From RHLJ01 sp965212165 (lineage in GTDB: Bacteria; Bacteroidota; Rhodothermia; Balneolales; Balneolaceae), in the NCBI GenBank assembly GCA_965212165.1, contig OZ243096.1, positions 434,001-498,000 of the forward strand: DNA of 64,000 nucleotides. The letters are read 5' to 3'. Below the pieces are notes generated by a model. The model ran no database searches and had not been told where the DNA came from. It saw nothing but the letters and a program-made list of their open reading frames with translations. Positions 8,968 through 17,066 of this stretch are shown here, piece after piece (the first letter of the stretch is position 1; every line of letters begins with the position of its first letter). The position numbers and the translations under genes are program-made.

Positions 8968-10635
8968 ATGCTAGCCTTCTTTCTATTTGGTTTTATTTTC
9001 CAAATTACACCTCAGCTAAACAGTTCTGTTGATTTTACCAGCTCTGATTTACCCATTATAATTATTGATACGCAAGGTGCTGAAATCCCAGAGGATAACC
9101 CCCGAGCCATAGCTGACATGAATATTATATATAACGGTGAAGGTCTGCGTAACCAGATTACTGACGAGCCAAATCATTACACTGGTAAAATTAGCATAGA
9201 AATACGAGGTGAGTTATCAGCTACATGGGATACAAAGTCCTATAGTATGGAAACCCAATACATTGATGAGAATAACAGGAACGTATCATTGCTTGGACTT
9301 CCTCCAGAAAATGACTGGGTCTTACATGCTCCATTCTATGACCGTTCTCTAATTCGGAATGTATTTACCTACCATATAGCCCGGGCCATGGGACACTATG
9401 CCACTCGTACTGTTTACTGTGAACTTGTGTTAAATGGAGAATACAAGGGCATCTATGTTTTAATGGAAAAAATTAAAAAAGATGGTGACCGTGTAGATAT
9501 AGCCACTCTTTCCCCTGATGAAATTGAAGGGGATGACGTGACCGGCGGGTATATTCTTGCTGTTGATAAAGATGCAGAGTTGAATAATGGCTTTAATTCT
9601 GCCTACCCACCATTTACAGGCAGTAACAGGATTATAGAATATCAATTTATTTATCCTCAAGGAGATGAGATCGTACCTGAACAAGAAGCTTACATACAAA
9701 ACTTCATGCACAGTTTTGAAGAACTTATGCAGAATGGGTCATATAGTGACCCTATAGATGGTTATGCCAAATACCTGGATGTTGGTTCCTTTGTCGATTA
9801 CGTAATCATCAATGAGTTGAGCCGAAATATGGATGGTTACCGATTAAGTAGTTACCTGACCAAACAAAAAGACAGCGATGGTGGTAAACTCATAGCCGGA
9901 CCCATCTGGGATTATAACTTTGCCTATGGCAATGCTGGAAGATATGACACTAAACTGACCGATGGATGGCAAATCATGTATTTTGCTGATCCGGAAAAAT
10001 TTAATGTTAGATATATGATGCCTTTTTGGTGGAAACCGCTCTTTCTTGATAATGGATTTGCTGAAAATTTAAATGCCCGCTGGGCGGAGCTGAGGCAAGG
10101 CATTCTGGCACCCGATAGCATAAATGCAACGATCGATTACTATACTGATATCACAGCTGAAGCAAGAGTTCGCAATTTTGAAGTGCGTCCAGCTCCCGGC
10201 GTAGCAGATTTAGGAGGAGGTTTTTATGAGCCCGATCCACGCGCTTCAGAAATAAGTTCCTATGAAGATGAAATAAACGTTACAAAAAAATGGATTGCTG
10301 ATCGGGCAAGCTGGATTGACAACAATATCAGTTTACTGGTGTCTGCAGAGTCTGATCAAGCAACTGTTCCAGCCAATTTTATTTTAAGCCAAAACTACCC
10401 TAACCCCTTCAACCCATCCACACAGATTAGTTATTCAATACCTGAAGCAACTAAAGTAAGACTAGACGTCATTAACATGCTTGGGCAACGTGTAGCAACG
10501 TTAGTGAACGAACGTAAAACAGCAGGTAATTACACAGTAAACTTTGACGCGAGTGGGCTATCAAGTGGAGTGTTTTTCTATACCATTCAAGCTGGAGCGT
10601 TTACTCAGACTAATAAAATGTTGCTGATTAAGTAA
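8968..10635 (+). CDS. CotH-family kinase-like secreted protein with T9SS sorting domain
   Basis: A 555-residue protein. An N-terminal hydrophobic segment serves as signal peptide. Residues about 25-440 match the CotH family: IEIRGELSATWDTKSY, DWVLHAPFYDRSLIRN, GEYKGIYVLMEKIKKD, then INELSRNMDGY (Asp289) and GPIWDYNFAYGN (Asp315), which correspond to the catalytic and metal-binding parts of this atypical protein-kinase fold. Family members such as Bacillus CotH phosphorylate secreted proteins. The last 80-90 residues are the same T9SS sorting domain as in the neighbours. I infer a surface or extracellular kinase; its substrate is unknown. Confidence 0.85.
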   Translation: MLAFFLFGFIFQITPQLNSSVDFTSSDLPIIIIDTQGAEIPEDNPRAIADMNIIYNGEGLRNQITDEPNHYTGKISIEIRGELSATWDTKSYSMETQYIDENNRNVSLLGLPPENDWVLHAPFYDRSLIRNVFTYHIARAMGHYATRTVYCELVLNGEYKGIYVLMEKIKKDGDRVDIATLSPDEIEGDDVTGGYILAVDKDAELNNGFNSAYPPFTGSNRIIEYQFIYPQGDEIVPEQEAYIQNFMHSFEELMQNGSYSDPIDGYAKYLDVGSFVDYVIINELSRNMDGYRLSSYLTKQKDSDGGKLIAGPIWDYNFAYGNAGRYDTKLTDGWQIMYFADPEKFNVRYMMPFWWKPLFLDNGFAENLNARWAELRQGILAPDSINATIDYYTDITAEARVRNFEVRPAPGVADLGGGFYEPDPRASEISSYEDEINVTKKWIADRASWIDNNISLLVSAESDQATVPANFILSQNYPNPFNPSTQISYSIPEATKVRLDVINMLGQRVATLVNERKTAGNYTVNFDASGLSSGVFFYTIQAGAFTQTNKMLLIK

Positions 10636-10799
10636 TTCATCAATCAATTAATCAAGTATACAGAGTCCTTTAAATGGCATAATTTTGTTTATATATATAT
10701 AAGGTGTACAATACCGAGTATTATTAAAGGCTCATTTTGATTTTTAATTTCATTTTGCTCCTCTGATCAATTCTAATTTACTAGTAAATACGGGGTAAG

Positions 10800-12443
10800 A
10801 TGAATAAGGTAAAAGTACTTTTTGCAGCCTATACAGTTCTATTTTTTTGTGATTATACATTTGCTCAATCAACAATTTCGGGAGAGTATCGAGGTAGTTC
10901 CGATAGCATCCTGAGAGATACAATAAGTGTAAATAATATTACTACTAATTTAAGAAATCATGGTGAAATGGCGCGCTGGGGTGACCGTCCCTGGGGGCAA
11001 TGGAATGGTAGGCGACATATAGACGGAATTGGTTTTGCTGTATCTGGTCAAGTGGTCGGTGAACGATCAAAATGGTCTCAATTCTATGGTGAATCAACTC
11101 AGGATACAGTTTTGAATCCGGTGATATTAAATTATAGAGATGCCGGACGTCGCTGGAGTCCCCGAACTGGTAATACCTGGGGTTGGTTACCAATGGGTGA
11201 GTTTCAAAACCAAAACAGAGTGTCCCAAAATTCAGATGAATCTGAAGTTATCATAGCAAAAAGTTCTGATTCGACCAGCTGGCCAGTTGAATGGCTGGAT
11301 AAATTGAATGATGAAACTGATCCTGGTTGGAGTGGATATTGGAATGGAATACTGGGTAAAGGAAAGCGAATAATCGGAGAAGAATTGTTTTATGTAATGG
11401 ATGATGCTTCAGATCGTGAATATCAGTTTTGGACAGATGATTCTGGTACTAAGTATGTAAATAGTGAATATGGAATATATTTCCCAAGCAGTTCCGATTC
11501 AACGCTAGGAGGATTGGGACTGCAGGTTGAAGTTCGGCATCTGGCATGGGAACATGTAGAGGCGGAAGATATCTTAATTAGTCATTATAGAATCACCAAT
11601 GTCAGCGAAAAAACATTAGACCATTTATGGTCTTCAGTAATTATAGATTTTGGATTAGGTTTAGAAGAAAATGATGATAATCTGGCATATGATTCAACAT
11701 ATAGTATGATTTATGCATGGGATAGTGACGGTATCGGGCAACCGACATTTGCCGAAGACAGCACCTATGATCTTGGGTATGTAGGATTTATGGTTCTCGA
11801 AGGCTCAGTAAACAAAGCACGTGAAAAAGTTGGAATCACAGGATATGACCTGAGTACCCGACCTTTTTATGAAGCTGGAAATAACTTAAGAGATGATACA
11901 TGGCTATTCGAACGGATTCAGAAAACACTTTTTTCAAATCCTGAATTTGTTCACCCTGCAACAGTATCAAATGATGAACCATTTGCATTAATTACCTCCG
12001 GTGAATACGAGCTCAGCCAAAATGAATCATCTAATTTTATAACCGCATTGGTGTTTGGAGAAGATGAGATTGAATTTTATAAAAATGTTGAGTACGCCCA
12101 AACAGAACTTTACTCTACGGGATTTCAGCCTTCAGGTATTGATCTTTTAACCAATAATGAATTGAGATCACAAATCCCTAATGGATTTTCATTAAGCCAA
12201 AACTACCCTAACCCTTTCAACCCTTCGACGCAGATTAGCTATGCTCTACCTGAAGCTAGCCTAGTTAAGCTAGACATCATTAACATGCTTGGACAGCGAG
12301 TGGCCACACTAGTAAACGAGCGGAAATCAGCGGGTAATTATACGGTAACTTTTGATGCCAGTAGGCTTTCAAGTGGAGTATATTTTTATACCATTCAAGC
12401 TGGAGATTTTGTACAGACGAAGAAGATGTTGTTGATTAAATAG
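10800..12443 (+). CDS. secreted protein of unknown function with T9SS sorting domain
   Basis: A 547-residue protein with a signal peptide (FFCDYTFAQ) and the shared C-terminal sorting domain (NYPNPFNPSTQISYALPE to KKMLLIK). The body is Trp- and Asp-rich (WGDRPWGQWNGRRH; WDSDGIGQPTF; SSVIIDFGLGLEENDDN) and probably beta-rich. Balneolaceae have many proteins of this style, but I do not recognise a named domain. Its start ATG follows a 164-bp AT-rich gap after the CotH gene. The three sorting-domain genes at 7355-12443 share orientation, but the gaps between them argue for separate transcripts. Confidence 0.75.
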   Translation: MNKVKVLFAAYTVLFFCDYTFAQSTISGEYRGSSDSILRDTISVNNITTNLRNHGEMARWGDRPWGQWNGRRHIDGIGFAVSGQVVGERSKWSQFYGESTQDTVLNPVILNYRDAGRRWSPRTGNTWGWLPMGEFQNQNRVSQNSDESEVIIAKSSDSTSWPVEWLDKLNDETDPGWSGYWNGILGKGKRIIGEELFYVMDDASDREYQFWTDDSGTKYVNSEYGIYFPSSSDSTLGGLGLQVEVRHLAWEHVEAEDILISHYRITNVSEKTLDHLWSSVIIDFGLGLEENDDNLAYDSTYSMIYAWDSDGIGQPTFAEDSTYDLGYVGFMVLEGSVNKAREKVGITGYDLSTRPFYEAGNNLRDDTWLFERIQKTLFSNPEFVHPATVSNDEPFALITSGEYELSQNESSNFITALVFGEDEIEFYKNVEYAQTELYSTGFQPSGIDLLTNNELRSQIPNGFSLSQNYPNPFNPSTQISYALPEASLVKLDIINMLGQRVATLVNERKSAGNYTVTFDASRLSSGVYFYTIQAGDFVQTKKMLLIK

Positions 12444-12467
12444 TTTTGCCGGTGATCGTCACTTTGT

Positions 12468-12500
12468 CACTGAACCTCAGTGGGCAAGTGGCGTAATTCT
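12468..12500 (+). repeat. hairpin plus 15-bp direct repeat (left copy)
   Basis: CACTGA-ACC-TCAGTG (12468-12482) forms a 6-bp stem just after the secreted-protein stop. It is followed by AAGTGGCGTAATTCT (12486-12500), which recurs exactly at 13159-13173. The two copies flank the single gene at 12590-13120. Confidence 0.6.
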
Positions 12501-12589
12501 AGAAATACTTTTCTCTAACTGATTAATTTTGTTACTTAAATTAAATAAACTGGCTCGCCGCCTAAACGAGAGTCATTAGGTGAGTTTCC

Positions 12590-13120
12590 ATGAAGAAGTT
12601 ATTCTCCGCTTTAGTAGCATTTATATTCTTCTCTTTTAGCCATATAGTTTTGGCGCAGGAAAATACTGTTGAGAGTAAATTTAAGGTTGATTCGCTAATC
12701 TGGTCAAATACCAAAAGAATTCCACCCTACCCACATGTGGCTAAACTTGACTCCGTTCTATATGAACGAGCAACGACAATTAAAAGAGTTTATGAAAATG
12801 ATTCTACAGCTTGCTGTATTCATCCGTTTGAACCATCACCTACTCTGTATATACTGGATGATAGAGGAAATAAATTAACAGTTAGAGAATCGGGGGATTA
12901 TATGACTGATAAATTACCAGAGAATTATTGGGCTGTATTAGAATTTTTAGTAGAATGGAATGGAGAAATCAGTGAAGTAAGATTGAAAAAATATAAAGGT
13001 GATGTAAGTGGAGTAAATCTAACTGAAATAGCACTGAAAGTTACAGCTGAGCCTGATTCATCTTTTGGTTTTCCAGCTCCAAAACAAACTCGAATGTACT
13101 GGATGCTTCATGGAGAATAA
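12590..13120 (+). CDS. exported protein, possibly with a TonB C-terminal-like fold
   Basis: A 176-residue protein with a signal peptide ending near VLAQ. The C-terminal part (VLEFLVEWNGEISEVRLKKY, then ALKVTAEPDSSFGFPAP and RMYWMLHGE) has the strand-turn-strand pattern of the TonB C-terminal domain found in many Bacteroidota energy-transducer-like periplasmic proteins, but the usual RV-x-G/PP motif is weak, so this is a tentative call. A Cys pair (ACCIHP) lies mid-protein. The gene is flanked by a 15-bp direct repeat, suggesting it arrived as a small unit. Confidence 0.55.
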   Translation: MKKLFSALVAFIFFSFSHIVLAQENTVESKFKVDSLIWSNTKRIPPYPHVAKLDSVLYERATTIKRVYENDSTACCIHPFEPSPTLYILDDRGNKLTVRESGDYMTDKLPENYWAVLEFLVEWNGEISEVRLKKYKGDVSGVNLTEIALKVTAEPDSSFGFPAPKQTRMYWMLHGE

Positions 13121-13580
13121 TTCACCTAACAAGCATTTCAAGCAGTCTCCTAGGGGCTAAGTGGCGTAATTCTTCTAAAACTAATTTCAAAACGTTTTTT
13201 ATTCTGAATAGTCATTTACTTTTTCTTTTCACAGAGAAGAGTTGGGAAATTTGGCCACTCTGTCACTGACGCAAACCGTCACCATCTCAAACTATCATCC
13301 AGTAAAAAATGGATGACATTTATATCGAGCCTGTTGGACAAACAGCTACCCTAGAGGTTGACGACAAAGATGACAGGGTTATTTCGCGTTTAAATACAAC
13401 GAGGATATATTTCTTCAAAACATGAAGGTGAGAATACTTGAGTACAAAGAACTAGAGCCACTTGCTTATGAATGTGGTCATAGAGCTAGAGTAGTTGTTA
13501 AAGGGGTGCAGTTTTTGGTGGAATATTGGTGTTGCTAGTAATTTTATTAGTACCGTCTCAGTTATGATTAGCTTATTTCA
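13121..13580. other. 460-bp stretch with short gene remnants
   Basis: No intact gene. 13159-13173 is the right copy of the 15-bp direct repeat. From ATG near 13309 a plus-strand frame reads MDDIYIEPVGQTATLEVDDK and ends about 40 codons later; a different frame after it reads VRILEYKELEPLAYECGHRA before stopping. These look like pieces of one decayed small gene. The family is not recognised. Confidence 0.4.
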
Positions 13581-14372
13581 TTACATGGGCTTTACCAGAG
13601 GTAAGTTGTTATTATAAAAATATCGTAATTCATCAAAAGCTTTTTTAGTATATGATATATATCCACTCATCGCTTGTGATAAATTATTTAATGAATAATA
13701 ATAGTCCTCATGTTTTTCTAATTTTAAAGCAACAATTTCCTTAAATACCTCATTATCATATATTTTTGATAGTTCTGCTGATCGGCTTGGTAAATCTTTA
13801 GAATATGCCCAGTACATTGATGCCAATCTTTGTTCAATTAAAAGTGGAGACAGATAGTTATCTTTAATTTCGATAATAGAATTTGCTGCATATCTCAACT
13901 CAATTAGTCTTGAATTTATCTCCATACCTTTACTTTGTAGCATATCATCTTTTAGATTGTTATAAGGGTCTAAATCCACATAGATATTGAAATCAGTGAA
14001 GATGATTTCAATATCTTTAGCTTCATACTTTGAATAAGACATGAGCTTATATACAGCGTCAGCTTTTTCTTCATCGCTTTTTATATTTAGATCACCATTT
14101 AGATAGTTTTGGGTAAATTGAATTAAATTCTTGTTTTCGCTAATAGTAATATTTAATGAATCCAATTTTTCCTCAACATGATGTTCTTTTAATATAATAT
14201 TATGCATGAGGTCTCTATAACCAGTAGAAGCATCTTTCCAAGATTCAAGGGCAAACCCTAAGAATACACCCAGTGTAATTAATGTTACTTCTAGTACAGC
14301 ATAAAGGAAATATTTTTGAACTTTATGTTTCTCAAAAGCAAAAAATCTCAACCGCTTAAAAAATGTTTTCAT
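13581..14372 (-). CDS. DUF6090-like membrane-anchored protein (copy B, divergent)
   Basis: A 263-residue protein. Its N-terminus MKTFFKRLRFFAFEKHKVQK is followed by YFLYAVLEVTLITLGVFLGF and ALESWKDA, which aligns position by position with the DUF6090 signature of copies A and C but with divergent residues. One membrane helix lies at about residues 22-45; the remainder is a helical domain (heptads around EEKLDSLNITISENKN). It is shorter than the relatives (347 and 360 residues). It lies 60 bases from recombinase tail 'b' on the same strand. Confidence 0.65.
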   Translation of the reverse strand: MKTFFKRLRFFAFEKHKVQKYFLYAVLEVTLITLGVFLGFALESWKDASTGYRDLMHNIILKEHHVEEKLDSLNITISENKNLIQFTQNYLNGDLNIKSDEEKADAVYKLMSYSKYEAKDIEIIFTDFNIYVDLDPYNNLKDDMLQSKGMEINSRLIELRYAANSIIEIKDNYLSPLLIEQRLASMYWAYSKDLPSRSAELSKIYDNEVFKEIVALKLEKHEDYYYSLNNLSQAMSGYISYTKKAFDELRYFYNNNLPLVKPM

Positions 14373-14432
14373 ATTAGATGACGTTGTTATTATTTAATCA
14401 AAGATACCTTTTAAGGAATGAAACGCAATCAG

Positions 14433-14486
14433 CTATGAGAATGCCCTCCCAACCTGCTCGCTAATATCCATATTCAGCAAGTCGGC
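14433..14486 (-). repeat. recombinase tail 'b'
   Basis: Read on the minus strand from GAC this is DLLNMDISEQVGRAFS and a TAG stop, an intact version of the recombinase C-terminus with different last residues. The sequence before it (GVKMGENYIMHA in the same frame) is unrelated to recombinase, so the similarity begins abruptly at GAC. Together with the recombinase's own 3' end at 15671-15721, in the same orientation, it brackets exactly one gene, DUF6090 copy C. Confidence 0.8.
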
Positions 14487-14569
14487 ATGCATTATATAGT
14501 TTTCACCCATTTTAACACCATTTGTATTTAGTTTAGTATTTCTTTTATTTGGTTGAAAAGGTAATACGT

Positions 14570-15652
14570 ATGCTAAAATTTTTTCGAATAATACGTCAAA
14601 GAGTTGCATTTGAAGGAAACACAAAGCGATATCTGATGTATGGACTTGGTGAGATTATCCTTGTTGTAATAGGTATATTAATAGCTTTACAAGTAAATAA
14701 TTGGAGCGAAAAAAGGGCGTATGATCAAGTTAGTATGAGGTTACTACATGACATTTTCATTGATATAGAATATTCTACCTTTGAAAGATCATTAAATTAC
14801 TATGAGTCACAACTGACCACCGTTAAAGATTTTTTTGATAATTCAAGTTCAATGGATGGAAGGGATCTTCAATCTTTACTGCAGATACCGATAGTGCATA
14901 GTAGAATTATACGGGTAACGGATAAGCACAACATTTTAAACAATCATTTAGAAGGAATATCTGATTACTATAGAGCTCAATTACTTATTAATGGTGTTTA
15001 TCACTACAGGACTAATTTGGTAGAAAAAACTAAGAACTCTGTAAATGAATTGGTGGATGAATTTAAATATTATCTGCAATTTGAAAAAAAGGTGATTATT
15101 CCATCATATTATAATATCAAAACTTCGACGCTTGAAGTTGAAAGCATAATTAATGATCCAGTATTCCTCACTTTCATTAATGAGTATTGTGATCTAGTAA
15201 TTGATTTGGCAGCCCATATTAGGGTATATCAGCAAACTTCATTAGAAGCACTAAGAGTATTAATGGACGATTATTTGTACGATTATAATCCATTCTATGA
15301 GAGATCGAGTATGGAGAAATCGTGGTTTGGTAATTATGTCACATATTCAAAAGAACATTTGAATGATTATGTTGGGGTTTATGAATTGTCATCGGAAGCT
15401 TCTGAAAACTTTCCTCTTGACTCTCTTATAATAAGGCAACACAGTTCGGGCGAACTTTATTTATGGAATGATACTGATACAATAGGAGTAAAGTTACCAT
15501 GGAATAGAGCAGACTTGAATGTTCGATATGATTCAACCTTTACATTCGATGGTAATTGGTTTTTACAATTTGAGGATACTGAAACTGTATTTATAAAACC
15601 ATATCATCCAATTATAAGTGCGCATAAGTTGATTTATAGGAAGAGTGAATAA
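14570..15652 (+). CDS. DUF6090 family membrane-anchored protein (copy C)
   Basis: About 360 residues from the ATG at 14570; a TTG 21 bases upstream is possible, but the ATG has AAAAGG in front and aligns with the family N-terminus (MLKFFRIIRQRV). The signature TKRYLMYGLGEIILVVIGIL and ALQVNNWSE gives one membrane helix, followed by a long helical domain and a C-terminal beta-rich section (YLWNDTDTIGVKLPW, VFIKPYHPIISA). Its stop lies 18 bases from the recombinase stop, the two genes converging. A remnant of the same convergent pair is at 4858-5010. This suggests that DUF6090 is established cargo of the element. Confidence 0.78.
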   Translation: MLKFFRIIRQRVAFEGNTKRYLMYGLGEIILVVIGILIALQVNNWSEKRAYDQVSMRLLHDIFIDIEYSTFERSLNYYESQLTTVKDFFDNSSSMDGRDLQSLLQIPIVHSRIIRVTDKHNILNNHLEGISDYYRAQLLINGVYHYRTNLVEKTKNSVNELVDEFKYYLQFEKKVIIPSYYNIKTSTLEVESIINDPVFLTFINEYCDLVIDLAAHIRVYQQTSLEALRVLMDDYLYDYNPFYERSSMEKSWFGNYVTYSKEHLNDYVGVYELSSEASENFPLDSLIIRQHSSGELYLWNDTDTIGVKLPWNRADLNVRYDSTFTFDGNWFLQFEDTETVFIKPYHPIISAHKLIYRKSE

Positions 15653-15727
15653 TTTTTTAATAGATGGATTTTACTTCAAGGCACACCCAACCTGCTCACT
15701 GATATCCATATTCAGCAAGTCTGTATA
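15574..15727 (-). repeat. 150-bp inverted repeat, partner of 4858-5010
   Basis: Covers the last codons of DUF6090 copy C, the 18-bp gap and the last 50 or so bases of the recombinase gene. The same sequence, inverted, is at 4858-5010. The pair would allow inversion of the roughly 10.6 kb between them by homologous or site-specific recombination. Confidence 0.85.
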
Positions 15728-16786
15728 CCGCTGAGTAGTCTTGACATCTGCATGGCGTAGCCAGCGTTGTACGGTGTAAATAGGCACGCCAGCTCTTAGT
15801 AGTTCTATGCAGCATGTATGGCGGAGGGAGTGAACGGTAATATCTTCTCTTTCGGGTAGAATTCTTCGTAAATACTTTTTAAACAATCTAGTTACTTGCG
15901 ATCGGTCTTTATGAGAAAAGATTCGCTCAATAAGCTCCCTATCTCCCTGGAGTAATTTCATACATAAATCCTTAATTGGTTGGACTTCAGAAATAGGTAA
16001 AATCTGCTTTGCCTTTGATTTAGTAGTAAAATGCTTTGAACCAATATTAATAACCCAATCATTAGTATTAATATCTTCAACTCTTAGATTTAATGTTTCC
16101 GATATTCTCATCCCTGTCCAACGCTGCCAGTCTATAAAGTCAATTAACCAAAGCGCATTCCTATTTTTCTTTTGGAAACCTTTTTCCATATCTGCTGTCA
16201 CTGCGTCCCTGATATAACTGGTTAATGTCTGTATATCTTCTTTTGTGAAGTAGTTAATGGATTCCTCCTGCTCTGCTCCATCGTTATTCACATGAAGCTT
16301 CTTAGAATTCAACTTAGCCAAGTTATTATCATCCAGCCAGATCAGGAATGTCTTTAGCTTCTTTTTGTGAGAACGCTTAGTCTCATACTTGATATCATTT
16401 CGGTTTAGGAAGGTGTTAAAGTGTTTTTCTGTAATTCCACCCACTAGGAAGTCACCTCCTACCCTTCTTATAAAATCTTCTAGCACATACTTAGCATTCC
16501 TAGCCGTATTAGGCCGCCAGTCTTTCTTTGTTTTCAGTTTGATGTACTGATCCAATGTATCCTTGATTGTAGAATCTTTGCTCATCTCTTCTCCTTCAAT
16601 AGAAACCCTATCATCTAGCCAAGGATCATATGCGTCGGTAGCGAATTCATCTTCTATTTTGCGCTGAAGCTTAAGAGCTGTGCTCTTCGTTCTAGTCTTT
16701 AACGCTATTCTTTTCTTCTTTGGGGTTCTTTTACTGCTATAAAATTGAAGGTAGTACCAGTTTTTTTGCTTTATTAATGATGCCAT
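15671..16786 (-). CDS. tyrosine recombinase / integrase
   Basis: A 371-residue enzyme with all three parts of a phage-type integrase: a basic N-terminal arm-binding region (residues 1-60), a core-binding SAM-like domain (about 68-165) and the catalytic domain (about 175-371). The catalytic residues are visible: Arg227 (TGMRISE), a Lys in the TTKSKAKQ hairpin, His319-x-x-Arg322 (HSLRHT), His345 (LRHAD) and Tyr354 (QRYTD). It lacks the extra IntI-specific helix, so it is not an integron integrase. The last 17 codons are the segment that recurs as isolated tails through 4.8-19.9 kb. It appears intact and could be active. Confidence 0.92.
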   Translation of the reverse strand: MASLIKQKNWYYLQFYSSKRTPKKKRIALKTRTKSTALKLQRKIEDEFATDAYDPWLDDRVSIEGEEMSKDSTIKDTLDQYIKLKTKKDWRPNTARNAKYVLEDFIRRVGGDFLVGGITEKHFNTFLNRNDIKYETKRSHKKKLKTFLIWLDDNNLAKLNSKKLHVNNDGAEQEESINYFTKEDIQTLTSYIRDAVTADMEKGFQKKNRNALWLIDFIDWQRWTGMRISETLNLRVEDINTNDWVINIGSKHFTTKSKAKQILPISEVQPIKDLCMKLLQGDRELIERIFSHKDRSQVTRLFKKYLRRILPEREDITVHSLRHTCCIELLRAGVPIYTVQRWLRHADVKTTQRYTDLLNMDISEQVGCALK

Positions 16787-16788
16787 TT

Positions 16789-16818
16789 GTATAGTAATAG
16801 TATAATAGTCTACTATAC
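16789..16818. promoter_or_regulatory. inverted repeat upstream of the recombinase, possible operator
   Basis: GTATAGTA (16789-16796) and TACTATAC (16811-16818) form a perfect 8-bp inverted repeat with a 14-bp AT-rich spacer that contains TATTATACT on the minus strand. It lies directly in front of the recombinase ATG, so a bound repressor or directionality factor here would control recombinase expression. No regulator gene is seen next to it. Function is inference. Confidence 0.45.
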
Positions 16819-16887
16819 GACACTGCTATTTTTCGAAAAAATGAGATTGAACCCTGCCTGTAAAGCCCTTAAGTTAAGTTATAGGAT

Positions 16888-16961
16888 CGGGACGTGGCTC
16901 AGTTCGGTAGAGTACTCGGCTGGGGGTCGAGGGGTCGCAGGTTCAAATCCTGTCGTCCCGA
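16888..16961 (+). tRNA. tRNA-Pro (anticodon GGG), copy 2
   Basis: Cloverleaf with acceptor CGGGACG/CGTCCCG (a compensated G-C to A-T change relative to copy 1), D arm AGTTCGGTAG, anticodon loop CTGGGGG and T arm GTTCAAATC. No CCA is encoded. It is divergent from the recombinase gene, whose start is about 100 bases away. It differs from copy 1 at many positions but keeps all pairings, so it looks functional. Confidence 0.92.
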
Positions 16962-16967
16962 CATTTT

Positions 16968-16996
16968 AAGGCACTTTTAACGAGGTGCCTTTTTAT
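16968..16996 (+). terminator. Rho-independent terminator after tRNA-Pro copy 2
   Basis: AAGGCAC pairs with GTGCCTT across a 10-base loop and is followed by a T-run. It is related to the terminator after copy 1, so tRNA plus terminator plus recombinase tail recurs as a unit at 4635-4911 and 16888-17066. Confidence 0.75.
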
Positions 16997-17010
16997 TTTA
17001 CTCTTCTTTT

Positions 17011-17066
17011 CGCAGACTTATTTAATTATGGATATTAGCGAGCAAGTTGGTAAAGCTTTTAATTAG
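17011..17066 (+). repeat. recombinase tail 'c'
   Basis: CGCAGAC followed by a segment that reads MDISEQVGKAFN and a TAG stop (17064-17066). One extra base between GAC and ATG breaks the upstream frame. It lies 50 bases after tRNA-Pro copy 2 and overlaps, by a few bases, the stop codon of the BspA-like gene on the other strand. Confidence 0.8.

Noticed and set aside
13121..13180. ACCTAACAAGC motif resembling the start (RYYYAAC) of an integron attC site
   Set aside because: No matching GTTRRRY end within the expected 60-140 bp, no IntI-type integrase in the window, and the palindromic fold is missing.
14549..14569. TTG start for DUF6090 copy C
   Set aside because: The ATG at 14570 aligns with the family N-terminus and has a purine-rich ribosome site.
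16787..16969. Plus-strand 60-codon frame across tRNA-Pro copy 2
   Set aside because: It is the sense-strand reading of the tRNA and its upstream region; no homologue-like features.
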